Positions 1-12,234 of a DNA stretch of 64,000 bases are shown here, piece after piece. Under the pieces are notes generated by a model. The model did no database searches. It was not told the DNA's origin and worked only from the letters and a program-made list of their open reading frames with translations. The stretch is from Brevipalpus yothersi. Its lineage: Eukaryota > Arthropoda > Arachnida > Trombidiformes > Tenuipalpidae. Location of the stretch: the NCBI GenBank assembly GCA_003956705.1, contig QZCP01000178.1:1-64000 (forward strand), given 5' to 3'. A program made the position numbers and the translations under genes. How positions within the stretch are numbered: position 1 is the first letter of the stretch; every line of letters starts with the position of its first letter.

Positions 1-160
1 GAGGGTCGAATAGGGCTTAAAAACGTTGGCACTCATATCTCCGATACGGTTGGAGATAGAGACTTGAAAACATCATCATCGTGTTTTTCATCAAAAAATA
101 GATAAGGAAAGATAAAATTCAGATCATTCCCAGCTGGGGCCGAAATGGCTACTATTCTTT

Positions 161-3100
161 GAGCGAGTTCACCGTTTTGACTTTGTTTCAAAGCTGATAA
201 TGTGTAGGTTTGGGCACGTGAATAAGCCGACGTTTTTTTGAAAGTACGCCACTCGGCAAGAATCTTTGTTGAAGTTGCTGTTTGTCGTGTTTTTTTTTGT
301 TTGGTTGAAATATGATGGATGATGTAGAATGATGAGATCCAGTGGAGGAAATCAAGGAAATCGAGAAAGAAGAAAAGATTTCTTGATGGCAAACATGTAG
401 ATAGAATAGACATATTATCACTAATTATTCAATTACAAGATCACAAAGTCGCGGAGTCCATTCCTTGTCTTTTTTACACAGAGATTCAGTAAAATGCTAT
501 CACATGCGGAAAGGTGAAGACAAAAAATAATAGCCCATAATTCTTCTTTTTTGATAAATTCCCATATCTTTGCTTTTGGGCAACATGAACTTTCTCTTTT
601 GACATCTTTATGTATAACGATTGTACCTAATTCGAGATTGACTGACCTAGCCTGGCTCCCTTGTGTTGTTGTTGTGGTTTTTTGTGTGTGGCTTAGTTGT
701 GTGAGAAGAGGAGAGAGTGTATATATACAGGGTGTCCAAGAGTAATATAGCGCATTTCAAACTTCAATAACTTTTGAACGGGTTGGGATATCTTGATAAT
801 TCTTTATGTTTCTTGAAAGGAAAATGTGTAAATTTTGTATAGCAAATGTTTCAAATGGATTCCAAAACTGATAAGCATAGATAAGGGGTCATGAAACCAA
901 AAAAGTAGGTTTTTTGCGATGCGTAAGAAAGTGGGAGGAGCTATCGAAAAAATAAGGTCATTTTTGACTTTCTCATTAAAAATTACGTCTGGCAAAATTC
1001 ATTTGATAGTGATTAGATAACAAATAAGGGACTAGAATAACATTTTCCAATCACTCATCACTACAATGAAGTGTTTCTCAGCACTCACTGGATGACTGAA
1101 ATAGCTCAGGAAGCACAATTCAGGCTTAATTTTGCCTGAGAACTCCCGATCAGAGCTAGAACTTCTGAAATTCATGATTGTATTTTCCCCCCTCCTGGTA
1201 GGGCGAGTGCTGGGTGGATTTCAGGACTCCCTGCCTGGTTCCCTGAGAAAAAAGCGACTCAAGCAACTCATTCTTGTCATCCAACACTCCACAAATCCTT
1301 TCGCGGTGTTTTTAGATTGGAGAAATCAGAGTATTGAGCAGGCTGATTCCTCACATGGGTCCTTTGCTATCGGCATAACTTGTCGGTCCAGAAGAAATTG
1401 ATGAAAATTCTCATCAAGAGAGAAATCTTATTAGCTTTTCCTGATTAGAGGCTTGCTTCTGAGGTCAATGGAATAAGTTTAACGAGAGGTCGAAGATTGA
1501 GATAAAATGAAACTAGCTGTTGAGAAAGAATTGTCGTTCTTATGAGTTTAATTGGATGGATCTCTGACCAGCAAGTAAAATCAGTTTGATTAGAGTCAGA
1601 AAGTTATTTCGAGTTGTCAGATTACAGGACCATTTGTCCGGAGTCTCCATAAATAAGCTGAGGAGAGGAGTTTAACGCTAAATTTTTTGTTATTTAATCA
1701 CTATTAAATGAATCTTGCTAGACGTAATTTTTGATGAGGAAGTCAAAAATGACCTTATTTTTTCGATACCTCCTCCCACTTTCTTACGCATCGCAAAAAA
1801 CCTACTTTTTTGGTTTCATGACCCCTTATCTATGCTTATCAGTTTTGGAATCCATTTGAAACATTTGCTATACAAAATTTCCACATTTTCCTTTCAAGAA
1901 ACATAAAGAATTATCAAGATATCCCAACCCGTTCAAAAGTTATTGAAGTTTGAAATGCGCTATATTACTCTTGGACACCCTGTATATGTGGCGCTTAAAT
2001 TTGGACCCAGGAGATAGCCGAGTTAAATTGGTGTTAAACAGACATAAAGAGTGAGATGGTTTGAAGAAGGTGATGATGTTGCGTAGGGTGGTCTAAGGGT
2101 GTAATAATTGATAACAAAAGGGCGAGAGATATTATGTAAAAGGAGAGAGAGTGAGAGAAAAAGTAGAGGAAACAGTTGGTGGCGAGTGAGAAAATGGGAA
2201 CAAGAGAAAAGAGAGAGAAAACGAGAAAAAGGAAAGATAGTGGTAAAGATTCACAATGTCAAGTAGACCTAGTTCAATAGTAGAATGACAAATAGTGATG
2301 ACTTGCAACTTTATGTTTGGATTATCCTGAATGTATTATTGACTTTGTAATAATCCAGTCATTGAAACGCATAAATAATTTTGTCAGGAAAAATTTCTTC
2401 AGAAGGCTTCCTCAAAATTTTGGTCAAGAGATATACACATTATCATGAATAGATTTTTCAGGCAGGAATACTGGTGACATGATGAACACCACATTTTTCG
2501 AAGGATACTAGAGAGATAAAGAGTAATGCGTTCTCATCGAGAACTTCGAGATAAAAGAAAAACTTGATGAATCATCTCGTTGTGTTTCTATTTAGCCTTG
2601 TTAAGAGGGAGTGGAGAGAGAAACGAGCGATGGAAGAGAGAGAGAAAGATAGAAGAAGAGAGGGAAAAAGATGAAAATAGATAGGGAGAGAGAAAAAATT
2701 CACAGAGAGGAAGAGAGAGAATATCCACACAGACGTGTACACTCGTGAACACGAGGCCGAAAAAAGGTCTGTCCAATATTCACGAACAACGGAAACGATG
2801 GGGATGTGTGTGTTTTGCAATGTGACCAGAGTGAGATGATGGCAGATGTGAAATGATTTTGATCACTTTTTCTGATTATTGTTATGATGATGAGAATGAT
2901 GAGAATGAAATCACTGTTGCTGATTAGTTTGAGGTCTAATGGTATGGCCGAAAAATTTATAATTGAACAATTCAACAAGGGATGATGATATATGATATAT
3001 CATATGTATATATTTTTCATGTAGCGAATTGATATGATTTTTTTTATCCACCTGGTGAACACTCGACATCAATCGTTGTCTCTGTTGATATTCATTTTCC

Positions 3101-3243
3101 TTAGCATTTTCAACACTCAACAACACTTTACCACACATACATGCACTAGTTTTTTTTTATTTTTAACAGATGAAAAATACATCAAGATGTTTTTTATCAC
3201 ACATATACTACAATATTATGAGCATTTTTCAATAAACTTTTCT
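161..3243 (-). repeat. Leader of a Ty3/gypsy element (copy 1), interrupted by a MITE
   Basis: This sequence is nearly identical to 31540-33379 once the 1255-bp MITE at 728-1982 is removed, leaving about 1.83 kb of shared sequence. On the minus strand it directly follows an LTR (3285-3432) and a tRNA primer-binding site, and the other copy lies upstream of the gag start of the large element at 22264-30462. It is therefore read as the long untranslated leader of that element family. It is rich in GA/CT runs and holds only short ORFs. The copies diverge abruptly at 161 versus 31540. Positions 1-160 are not matched in copy 2 and may mark an internal deletion or a different subfamily. Confidence 0.7.
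728..1982. mobile_element. Tc1/mariner-type MITE with ~290-bp inverted ends
   Basis: The ends read CAGGGTGTCC...GGACACCCTG and are flanked by TA on both sides (726-727 and 1983-1984). The terminal inverted repeats span roughly 728-1010 and 1700-1982 and are close to perfect. The paralogous leader at 32101 carries the uninterrupted TA site, so the insertion and its TA duplication are shown directly. There is no transposase ORF; a short ORF at 1132-1401 is not recognisable. TA targets with CAGGG ends are typical of IS630-Tc1-mariner MITEs. Confidence 0.92.
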
Positions 3244-3263
3244 TAAGTCACACAAAAAGAGAA

Positions 3264-3283
3264 GCATCCTGCCAGGCTCGCCA
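3264..3283 (-). other. Primer-binding site, probably tRNA-Arg type
   Basis: On the minus strand, one base after the LTR end, the sequence begins TGGCGAGCC and continues as TGGCAGGATGC. TGG pairs with the tRNA 3' CCA, the next base implies G73, and the acceptor-stem complement resembles eukaryotic tRNA-Arg. The tRNA identity comes from recall of tRNA-Arg ends, not from a search. Confidence 0.6.
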
Positions 3284-3284
3284 G

Positions 3285-3432
3285 TGTAAGTCGGTAATCC
3301 AACTAGTTTATTTTTGGTATCTTCTTCATTTATATTCGTGTTTGCATCTCCCGCATCCTGCATGCCATTCCTTACATGGACTGGGTGCAGGATGCCAAGA
3401 ATACCCAGTTGGCAGTCCATATTTGGCCTGCA
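3285..3432 (-). mobile_element. 148-bp LTR (5' LTR of element C)
   Basis: The minus strand starts TGCAGGCC and ends CTTACA. A close copy is at 21659-21805, next to a polypurine tract. Here it is followed on the minus strand by a primer-binding site and the leader, so it is a 5' LTR of an element running off the left edge. Its outer side abuts a truncated MITE at 3433, so the element appears to have inserted into that MITE. Confidence 0.75.
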
Positions 3433-4142
3433 TTACTCATCTCAATTAATTGAACATTTGAGCATCCTACCCAGGCTTCTTCTAGCCTTGAAACTGCTTC
3501 TCTGAGCATAATTATCTCATTCATGATCCATTCATTATCAGAGAAGAAAATGAATTTGGGATCTGGGAAATGGAGGAATTCGATTGGAGAGACATCCTAT
3601 CAGCTCTTCTAAATTGAATGCTTGCTCGAAAAACCACTGAGTTAGGGTTTTATGATAGGTCGAAGATCGAGAACGAATGAATACTAGCTGAGAGGGGGTG
3701 AATCGCTTATCCTGTGACGTTTACTGTCAGTTTCTTATCAAAATGATGACCATCAGATTAATCAGTGAGGAGGAGTCATCTTGAGTTGTCAAAACAGCAG
3801 TTTTTCCGTCCAAAATCTTCATAGATGAGCCGGAAAGTTGATCTCCCGCTCTCTTATCTCTTATCTTATCGATCTCGGACCAACCTCATAAAGTGTAACT
3901 TTTTATAAGGATACCTAAAATGACATCCTTTTGTCGAAATTTCACCTACCAGCCAAGATATCCAAAATTTCCTTTTTGGACCCTGTTATCTATTCTTGAA
4001 ATTTATTGGACTCCTTCGAAACTTATGGCGAACAAAATTCACACATTTTTATCATACAATGATGAAAGAGTTTCCAAAATTCTCCAAAGGGTTCTCAAGA
4101 TATTAGCGTTTCAAACTCTTCATATTACTCTGAAACACCCTG
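3433..4142. mobile_element. Truncated Tc1-type MITE (right half)
   Basis: Matches the reverse complement of the first ~715 bp of the full MITE at 6218-7453, including the terminal ACACCCTG followed by TA at 4143-4144. It stops exactly at the LTR boundary 3432/3433. The missing ~525 bp is expected on the far side of element C, beyond the left edge. Confidence 0.85.
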
Positions 4143-4144
4143 TA

Positions 4145-6215
4145 TATCAATGGTTACAAATTGTGTCATGAATGTTTCTATCAATGACTAAGGTTTTACT
4201 CTGTTTACCTAATCCAATCAGGAGTAGAGAGTGATATTAATGAAACAAATTACACAAAAATCAGTCCTCAGACCATATTCATGAAAAATCGTAAGACCAC
4301 TGCTAAGCTAAGGTGAGCTTCCTTGAGGAGGTCAAGCGAGCCCCAAGAGGCCAAGAGCAGAGCTTGTTAGTTACATGGTTAAGTTCTCAGATCTCCTCGG
4401 AGTTATCATATGCTTGGTGGATATAGATATATTCTTTTTTCGAAGCTACGATGAAATCTGAAAATTCTAGAATCTGATAAAATTAATCTCACGGGGCTGT
4501 ACTCATTATGCGGGATATAATCGTATGCATTGTAACCCTTCTCGACCCTTGCAAGGTTCATGGATAAAGGGGTTGAGAATATTACAATTCCTTGAAAATT
4601 CTTCAGTCGAGAAAACAACACGAAATCTGATGAAACTGAGGACTAATAGATTGCTCATCATTGATTTATAGTTGGGCTCTTCCTGAACATATCCTTGATA
4701 GCCCTCGGAAATTGGTACCTTTTCCAAGTATTCTGCATGGACGAATTACCTCCTTAACTGCTCGCCATGGAACATGGCTTTGAGTAGGTTTTAGTGGACT
4801 AGTCTGTTGTTTCTTCAAGGATTACAGAAATGTTACTGAATAGGTTATTCAGCTTATCAGAGGACTTCACCCCGTATTTCTCCTGAGGTGTTAATCCATA
4901 ATTTCTCTACTCGATTCTGAATACATGCTCAATACTACATCAAACTAATTGACAATTCATGGAGCTGCATAATGTGCTCACTTCAAAGATATTCTTTCTT
5001 GAGAAAGCAGACGAGGATGGTTCTATGGAATCAGGTAAAAAAATCAGAAGTAGAATAGAATGGAATCGGAGAGAAGCAATCTTGCGATTGTGTCAAAATG
5101 CCAATCTCAAACTTAGACAGGAGGTATCCCATTTCGGGCCATTATTACTTCTTCCAGTCTCCCGATGACCTCAAACGGTAGATTTGTCATCAAAAATTCG
5201 ACCGATTTCTTGGTTTTTGAGTTATCGATGGATTGTTGTGGTCGTTAGAACTTTTCCAGAACTTCAATAGAAGTAGCTTGAAAGGATTGGACATTCTTTG
5301 TTTAAGATAGATATTTCAAGTGTAAAGATGATGGATGACTAGATTGCTATTCATCTTTCTTGAGCTTCTGCTTCTCAGTTGTTTATTGATTCCATTTGTT
5401 AGGATTCTATTTTCTTACTTTAAATCGTTTGAACTTTTCAGTTTACTTTCTATCAATATCCTCATATCAATTATCAACACTTTCCATTAATATTTAAGAT
5501 AACAATATCGTATTCATTAGATCATTCAATTCCAAGACTTACTACATGTAACATTGATTTCTAATAACTTGAATTATGAACCAGAATCGAACCCAAATGA
5601 TTGAATCCATTACATAAGTTTTACTGATCACCTAAGTCCACCAATTCATTGTGATCCATTTATATTCTATTTGACTCTTGATTAATACTGATACAAATAT
5701 TACTTTACACAAGATTCCGAGCTGAGATCGCGTTCTCCGATCAAAAATACACAAAAACCCCTGAAAAATCGCCAAGAACATAGTTTTTCAAATGAATGAT
5801 GCTCTTTCCCTCCTGGGAGCAGGATTGAACCTAGCTGAGATGATCTATCCTTTGATTTTTCTTGTTGAGTGAGCCTTAAAAAACACTCAAAAGTGGTTTG
5901 GCTGGAATATAGAAAGGGAGTCATCCAGAAATATGGTTTTTCTTAATCAACGTACTCAAAACGACCTTGGGGCAGCATGAAAAAAGATTTTTTGGATAGA
6001 TTATTGTTAGAATTCATCAGTAAAACTCGATTGCTAGAAAATGAAAGTGGTGCTGGAAATAATATACATGTATTTCATGTTCCATTTTAGAATTTTCACA
6101 AAATGAAAGGAAACACAACAAGCTCCAAGATTAAAACAATTATTTTGCTATTATCACTAGTTCAATCACAGAAAAACACAGAATGAATCCTCTTTTTCCC
6201 CCTCTTTCTATCATA
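4145..6215. other. 2.1 kb without a recognisable gene
   Basis: AT-rich sequence with only short ORFs: 4406-4727 on the minus strand in two frames, 4959-5168 on the plus strand and 5700-5924 on the minus strand. None shows a motif I recognise. It may hold decayed coding or intronic sequence. Confidence 0.5.
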
Positions 6216-6217
6216 TA

Positions 6218-7453
6218 CAGGGTGTTTCAGAGTAATATGACGAGTTTAAAACGCTTATATCTTGAGATCCCTTCAGAGAATTTTGGAAATTCTTTCAATA
6301 TTGTACAGTAAAAATGTGTAAGTTTTGTTTGCCATAAGTTTCAAAGGAGTCCGATAAATTTTCAGGATAGATAACAGGGTCCAAAGTGAAAATTTAGGAT
6401 ATCTCGGCTGGTGGGCGGAATTTTGACCAAGTGGTGACATTTTTGGAATCCTCATAAAAAATCACATCTTATGAAATTGGTTCGAGATCGATAAGATAAG
6501 AGATAAGAGAGCTAAAAACTCCACTTTTTGGCTCATCTATGGAGAATTTTGGACAGAAAAACTGCTGTTTTGACATCTCAAGATGACTTATCCTCGCTGA
6601 TCAACCTGAGACTCATCATTTTGATGAGGAACTGACAGCAAAACTCGCAGGATAAGCGATTCTCCCCTCTCAGCTAATATCCATTCGTTCCCGATCTTCG
6701 ACCTCTCATAAAACCCTGACTCAGGGGTTTTTCAAGCGAGCATCCAATTCACAAGAGTTGATAGGATGTCTCTCCAATCAAATTTCTCTCTTTAATGATC
6801 CTGAATTCATTGTTTTCTCTGATACCGAATGGATCATGAATGAGATAACCATTCTCAGAAAAGCGGTTTTTAAGGCTCAAAAAATCCTGGAGAGGATGCT
6901 AATAGGTTCAATTCATTAGGATGAGTGGATTGAGTCCTCTTTCCTTCACGAGAACGCCCGTAGAATCCTAGAACCCAATTTGCCCTGAAACAGCCTGATA
7001 GGAGAAAAAATGAAATTATGATTTTCAGGATTTTTAGGCATGATAAGGAATTCTCAGGCCAAAATAAGTCTGATTCGTGATTTTGAAGCTATTCCCATCT
7101 CTCAAGAGGTGTTGAGGGAGCCTAAAGTTCGGTTTAAGGTGATTGAGTTCGATCTTCCGCTCTCTTATCTCTTATCTTATCGATCTCGGACCAATTTCAT
7201 AAGATGTGATTTTTTATGAGGATTCCAAAAATGTCATCACTTAGTCAAAATTCCGCCCACCAGCCGAGATATCCTAAATTTTCACTTTGGACCCTGTTAT
7301 CTATCCTGAAAATTTATCGGACTCCTTTGAAACTTATGGCAAACAAAACTTACACATTTTTACTGTACAATATTGAAAGAATTTCCAGAATTCTCCGAAG
7401 GGATCTCAAGATATAAGCGTTTTAAACTCGTCATATTACTCTGAAACACCCTG
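6218..7453. mobile_element. Full-length Tc1-type MITE (1236 bp)
   Basis: Ends CAGGGTGTTTC...GAAACACCCTG, flanked by TA at 6216-6217 and 7454-7455. The inverted repeats are about 310 bp (6218-6525 and 7145-7453). Related copies lie at 3433-4142 (half) and 37472-38699 (divergent). It holds no transposase. It sits just past the 3' end of the decayed integrase at 7521. Confidence 0.92.
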
Positions 7454-7520
7454 TATATATCTTCCTCAACAATTGATCAAAACTTTTCTTTGTTGAAACG
7501 GAATCAAATCTATTGAATGA

Positions 7521-8405
7521 TCAACAATGATCATGTAACATATTCCCCGACTTTGAGTCATTTCGATTCCGTTCGAAATAGAGATAGACATTTGAGATAT
7601 GGGCATGGACATCTTTCCCATCCACTTCATAGATAACTGTCTTTGGAATATCTTGGAAACAGATAATTTCTTTCACCACATAGGGTGCTTGAATATCTCT
7701 CTTCTTTCCCTGAGAAGAGAGTTTCACTAAAATTTTACTGCCCTTTCTGATTTGACTGTTTCTGTTTTCTCTCCTGGTTAATATTCGATCTCTGATCTGT
7801 TGCACTCTTTCCTCTGAGAATGGTTCCTCTGGAGGTATTCTTTCATTGGTCTCAAATTCGTGATCAGCTTTTAAAATAACAGGCTTCTGATACAATTTAA
7901 AAATGGATGAGCAGCCAAAAACAGAACAATGAGATCGATTGTGATGCTCGATAGCTCTGGTTAACAGTTCTTTCCAATAAGCTTCCGATTCGTATATTTT
8001 GATGAAATTCTTTGTCTCTCTCATCCTACGTTCAACCAACCCATTTGAAGCTGGATGATAAGGTGCAATGTGTTTTTGTTTGATGCCATTTCTCTTTCTT
8101 CAGGTGAGGTAATCTTGAGAGCGAAATGCCTTTCCATTATTGGAAATAATTGTTTTGATAGAGGAAAAGTGCTTCAGTGAGACTAAAAATTCGATCAAAC
8201 CCTTGGACGTTTCTCTCATGGCTTTGCCACTTACCATCCCAGTTGCTTCATCAACGAATGAAATAAATGAGCGAGTTGCTTTGATGTACTCACTTTTCTT
8301 AGTAAGCTCGCCAAAATCGATATGAAGTGTATCGAAAGGAACCTTCAAATGAATAGGTACCAAGGTTCTATCTTCAGACCGATGAGGTTTCATTCTTTGG
8401 CACAA
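7521..8405 (-). pseudogene. Ty3/gypsy integrase, broken
   Basis: Two ORFs (8100-8405 and 7521-8039) together cover the integrase core and C-terminal region of a Ty3/gypsy pol. The first carries a retained first acidic residue in HIDFGEL and the second-Asp motif as SNNG, where families have SDNG, so the second catalytic Asp is changed to Asn. The second ORF begins at NGLVERRMRE, which holds the catalytic Glu, and ends with a strand-transfer-type C-terminal domain. A frame break at about 8039-8100 separates them. It belongs with the RNase H and RT fragments to the right. Confidence 0.85.
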
Positions 8406-8450
8406 CTCACAAGACAGTACATATTCATCGATTTCTTTTTTTATTCCTCT

Positions 8451-9028
8451 TCAGAAAAAACATGCTTTCATTTCATAATATGTTCTGAAAAACCCATCGT
8501 GTCCACCAGAGTCCATATCATCATGATATCTTCTCAAAATCAACGATCTAACCTCTGGAGAAATATCGATTCTTTGTGAGGTTCCCTTTGATTTTTCAAC
8601 AGGCCCCTCTGATTCGCAAAACATGAGGATAGGCTCTGAATTCATACACGAGCAAGACACTGCATCTGCATCAGTATGAAGTGATCCCTGTCGATGATTT
8701 GTAGATAAAGTTCATCAGAAAAACTTGCCATCGTGCTACTCGTGCTTGTGGTTCTTCCAAGTTCATCAGATATTTCAGAGCTACGTGATCCGTATGGGCA
8801 ATGAACTTCTCCCCTTCTAGATAGGATCTGAAATATTTCACAGCATTTTACTGCTAAAGCTTCCTGGTCTGTGATAGAATAGTTTCTTTCAGCATCATAG
8901 AAAGTATGAGAATAAAAACCACTGACTCTCAGCTGGTGCCCACGAGAAGCCTTTGGATCTTTTTGGTAAAGAACTGCTCCAGTTCCTCCACCACTAGCAT
9001 CGCAACATAATTTGTACTCAAGATGCAA
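8451..9028 (-). pseudogene. Ty3/gypsy RNase H and integrase zinc region, broken
   Basis: ORF 8642-9028 contains the RNase H-type segment CCDASGGGTGAVLYQ and the downstream ITDQEALAV motif typical of Ty3/gypsy RNase H. ORF 8451-8660 carries the start of the integrase N-terminal region (GGHDGFFRTYYEMKACFF), with the zinc-ligand region passing a frame break into 8405. The hAT-like MITE at 9058-9336 separates this from the RT part. It is clearly non-functional. Confidence 0.82.
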
Positions 9029-9057
9029 ATGAGGAAGCTGGAGAATGGGGTTCGAGC

Positions 9058-9336
9058 TAGAGGCACGCTATGGCATCGATACATCGAAAACAATCGATGG
9101 TTTTGAACAATCGATTGTAGTTTCGATGGATGTTTTCTCACCCATCGCTTGGAAAGAGAGGCATTCGGTGGGTCGTTAGTGGCGCCATCTAGGTTTCACA
9201 TGATATCTGCCCATATATTGCTGGCGCTACCACCATCACTGGCCCCGCCTCCAGAAACCATCGATATATTTCGGTGGTTTTTTTACCCATCGATTATTCA
9301 TTCGATCGATGTTTTTTTACCCATCGCGTGCCTCTA
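9058..9336. mobile_element. hAT-like MITE, 279 bp, 8-bp target duplication
   Basis: The 11-bp terminal inverted repeats TAGAGGCACGC and GCGTGCCTCTA are flanked by a perfect 8-bp direct repeat GTTCGAGC (9050-9057 and 9337-9344). The interior has several short CATCGAT / ACCCATCG repeats in both orientations. The 8-bp duplication and TAGAG-type ends fit the hAT superfamily. It lies inside the decayed gypsy pol between RT and RNase H. Confidence 0.9.
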
Positions 9337-9617
9337 GTTCGAGCTGATTAAATTTTTCAATTTAACGAATGCTTTTTGACACTCATCAGTCCAAACAGAT
9401 TCTACATCTTTTTTCTTCAGATTGTCTAATGGTTGGACAATTTTGGCATAACTTTTATGTACGCTCGGAAGTGTTTAGTCAGACCGGTAAATTGCCGTAT
9501 TTCATGAACATTCCCCAGACGCTTCATATTTTAACTCTCTCTACTGATTCTTCTTCAGTGGTTTTAGTTAGTCCATCGATTTTCCTTCCCAGAAACACAA
9601 TAGATGGTTCACATATT

Positions 9618-10162
9618 TTACTCCAAATTCGAGGTCATCTTAGCTCTGTCCAATATTTCTATAACAAGCCCCATCAAGTGAGCCCATTCCCTTCTACTCA
9701 TCCCTCCTATACATGTATCATCGATATATATCCAAATATGAGGATTATTAAGCAGATCACCCAGAATTTCCGTCATAGTTCTCATGAATTGAGCTCCATT
9801 ATTTTTCCAACTGTAAGGTAATCGTTTGCAAAGAAAATGACCAAAGGGAGTAACAAAAGATGAAAATTCTCTCGTTTCCAATGTCAGACCAACCTGCCAA
9901 TAGCCATCTCTCAAATTCAGATTGAGAAACACATACATCCTCCTAGCGAACTGATGATGTCATCAATCAATGGAAATGGGAGTGGATCTGTTTCGGTTTC
10001 TCTATTGATCAATCTAAAATCAGCACAGAAACGGAAATCACCATTCTCCTTGGTCACCAAAGTAATTGGTGAAGCAAATTCAGACCACAACCTTTCAATT
10101 ATATCGCGTTCAAGATACTCTCCTATTTTCCCCTGAACACAAGCGTATCGAATAGATGACAA
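9618..10162 (-). pseudogene. Ty3/gypsy reverse transcriptase, broken
   Basis: ORF 9917-10162 holds the N-terminal RT blocks (SPITLVTKENGDFRFCADFR, a variant of the usual VDYR). ORF 9618-9938 continues with DGYWQVGL, the palm segment and the catalytic box YIDD, where families have Y-[LIV]-D-D. The two are in different frames. It sits between the protease/gag region on the right and the hAT-like MITE on the left. No intact pol can be read. Confidence 0.88.
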
Positions 10163-10330
10163 TTGATAGGGTTTCTCCTGAACTATCTTGTGATTATCTC
10201 TGAGAGAAAAAAGAACCTTGTGGAGAGGAACTTTGTTTATTCCACCACAAGTGAGAGAGAACTTTTGCTTAATCTGTTCTATACTCTCTACTAATAATTT
10301 TTCGGAAAGAGCAGGACCTTCTTCCGGATC

Positions 10331-10930
10331 TTAAGTATTAACTTCTCCTCTGATTGGAATATCTTCTTTAAGACCGATTCCAAAACTTTTCATGTCATTC
10401 TCCCCTATCAGAATCTCGTATGGTAAACCTTTGACCAGAAAACATGTGATAACGTGAGTATGGCCATTCAAAGTTACTGGTAATTTGATAAAATCTTGAA
10501 AGCTATCAATATCACCCTTATATGAGCGGAGCACAATAGTTTTCTTTGCTGTCGGCCAATCATTTGATTCAACAATACTAGCTCTGATGGAACTATTATC
10601 AGCTCTAGGATCTAAGAGGCCAGAAAGTTTTCATTCATCCAACCATACTTCACATTGCGGTTCAATACAACCCTTACCAACACAACTAGATACTAAACTT
10701 TCTTCTAGCTTCGAGAATTTACTTGCAATCTAATTTTGATTCTTCTTATTGAAACTTGTATTTAATGAAGACTTGAGAGGCTTGAGCTGATCTGGAGCGG
10801 AGCGTAGCTCATTTTTAGTTTTCGGTTGCTTGGAAAGAACTTGTATCTGCATCTCTTCAGAGAGTCCCACGATATATATTCAAAACAAGGAAACACGTGA
10901 TTTTTTGGGGTTCACGCATGAGATTGCTTC
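10331..10930 (-). pseudogene. Ty3/gypsy gag tail and protease, broken
   Basis: Minus-strand translation to about 10930 gives a gag tail with GLSEEMQIQVLSKQPKT, followed by a retropepsin-like segment LLDPRADNSSIR, where the active D-[ST]-G is replaced by D-P-R. An ORF at 10331-10534 includes the protease C-terminal half (LPYEILIGENDMKSFGI). Stops at about 10733 and 10331 break the frame. It completes the gag-PR-RT-RH-IN order on the minus strand. Confidence 0.7.
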
Positions 10931-10934
10931 GATA

Positions 10935-12230
10935 AAGTCTAATTCAATCTTATGAACATCTATATTAATTGTCAATGTACTCAGCTTTCAGAATTACTAT
11001 CAAATCCGGAATTTCTGGGTTTCAGGGGGCTGAGTTGTCAGAAAAACAGACCTGTAGTGGGCTCTGGCCTGGAATGCTCTCTATACGAATCCGATAGAAG
11101 CCTCATTGGTACCGATTCATGTATCTGCTGTGCTGAGCTTTCTGAAAATTTAATAAAAATGGAAAATCAGTCGGGAAAATATAGCTTGATGAAAGATTCT
11201 GATGATTGTGAACTAGTTCCCAGTCTAATGTCCTCTCAAATGATGAATCATAACAAAAACCCTCACAATGAGTCATTTGACAGCCAAGATTTAATATTAT
11301 TTCAACAAAAGATAGGCTCTCGAATATATTATGACAAGTCCAATCATTGATAACTAACTAACTTTAGATAATAGTATCCTTCCAGGACAAAGACTTGCAT
11401 CATTAGTTGTCCATGTGCAGTTGAAAGATAGCAATATATGCACAGGAGCTTGTTGAGTTCCATGTTGTTTTAGATACTGAGAATTTTGGGTGATGCAATC
11501 GGGCATCATGACAATACAGCGATTCAGGTTTGACAAGTGACAAATTCAAAGCTGAGTGAAGAGTTTTTCAGAAAGAGAGAAGAAGGGCAAAGTGAGAGGA
11601 TTGAAAATCGGGTCTTCTTCCGAGAAGAATGGGGAGATTTCAATAAACAGGGAGATTTTTTCAAGAATGCATGACGAAAGATCAATGCAAATGCCAAAAT
11701 ACCGATCAGAGAAGTTTTCTCCACTTGAATTGTATGAATATTTTTTGACCTCACTTGCTCACACAGTGTCAGGGAGCAGATATATTCACTCTTCGTTGAG
11801 AAACCTTCTCTGTTTTTCTGGAGTTCTTCATTTTTCCTGAAACATATTTTAATCCCTCCGAGGATAATATTTTCTCTCTTTTCTGAAACTTTTCTAGTCA
11901 ATTTTTGAATGTTTCTCTTCTCAATCTTGATTGACTGTACCTGGATGCTGAGAAAGTTGAATTCAACAGCAGTGTAGATATTTAGCTCAGAGGTGTGGAT
12001 CGGAAGTTTGATTTTTCCTCAATATTATCGCTGTTTACAGAGATATTCTGTTTTGATTTCAAACTGTCATCTGAAATCATGATGGATTCCTGGAACTCAT
12101 CCAAAGTATAATTGATATTTCTATCTTCTCATCCTGAATGGACAAAGAGAGAATCATCTCTCATGTTCCCTCTATAGAGCTGGTTTTCCAGAGTTCTTGG
12201 AGCAAAAACAACTCCTTAAAAAACTAGAGA
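10935..12230. other. 1.3 kb without a recognisable gene
   Basis: Expected position of the gag 5' region and 5' LTR of the decayed gypsy element, but no LTR pair or capsid motif can be read. Overlapping ORFs on both strands (10952-11350 plus, 11524-11901 minus) show no recognisable domain and look incidental. Confidence 0.4.
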
Positions 12231-12234
12231 CAGA

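Noticed and set aside
33..421. Overlapping minus-strand ORFs at the left edge and the matching ones at 31377-31801
   Set aside because: They lie in the repetitive GA/CT-rich leader, are not conserved in length between copies and show no domain.
1132..1401. 89-codon ORF inside the first MITE
   Set aside because: No transposase motif; not kept in related MITEs.
10952..11350. 132-codon plus-strand ORF
   Set aside because: Lies antisense to the expected gag of the decayed gypsy element and has no recognisable motif.
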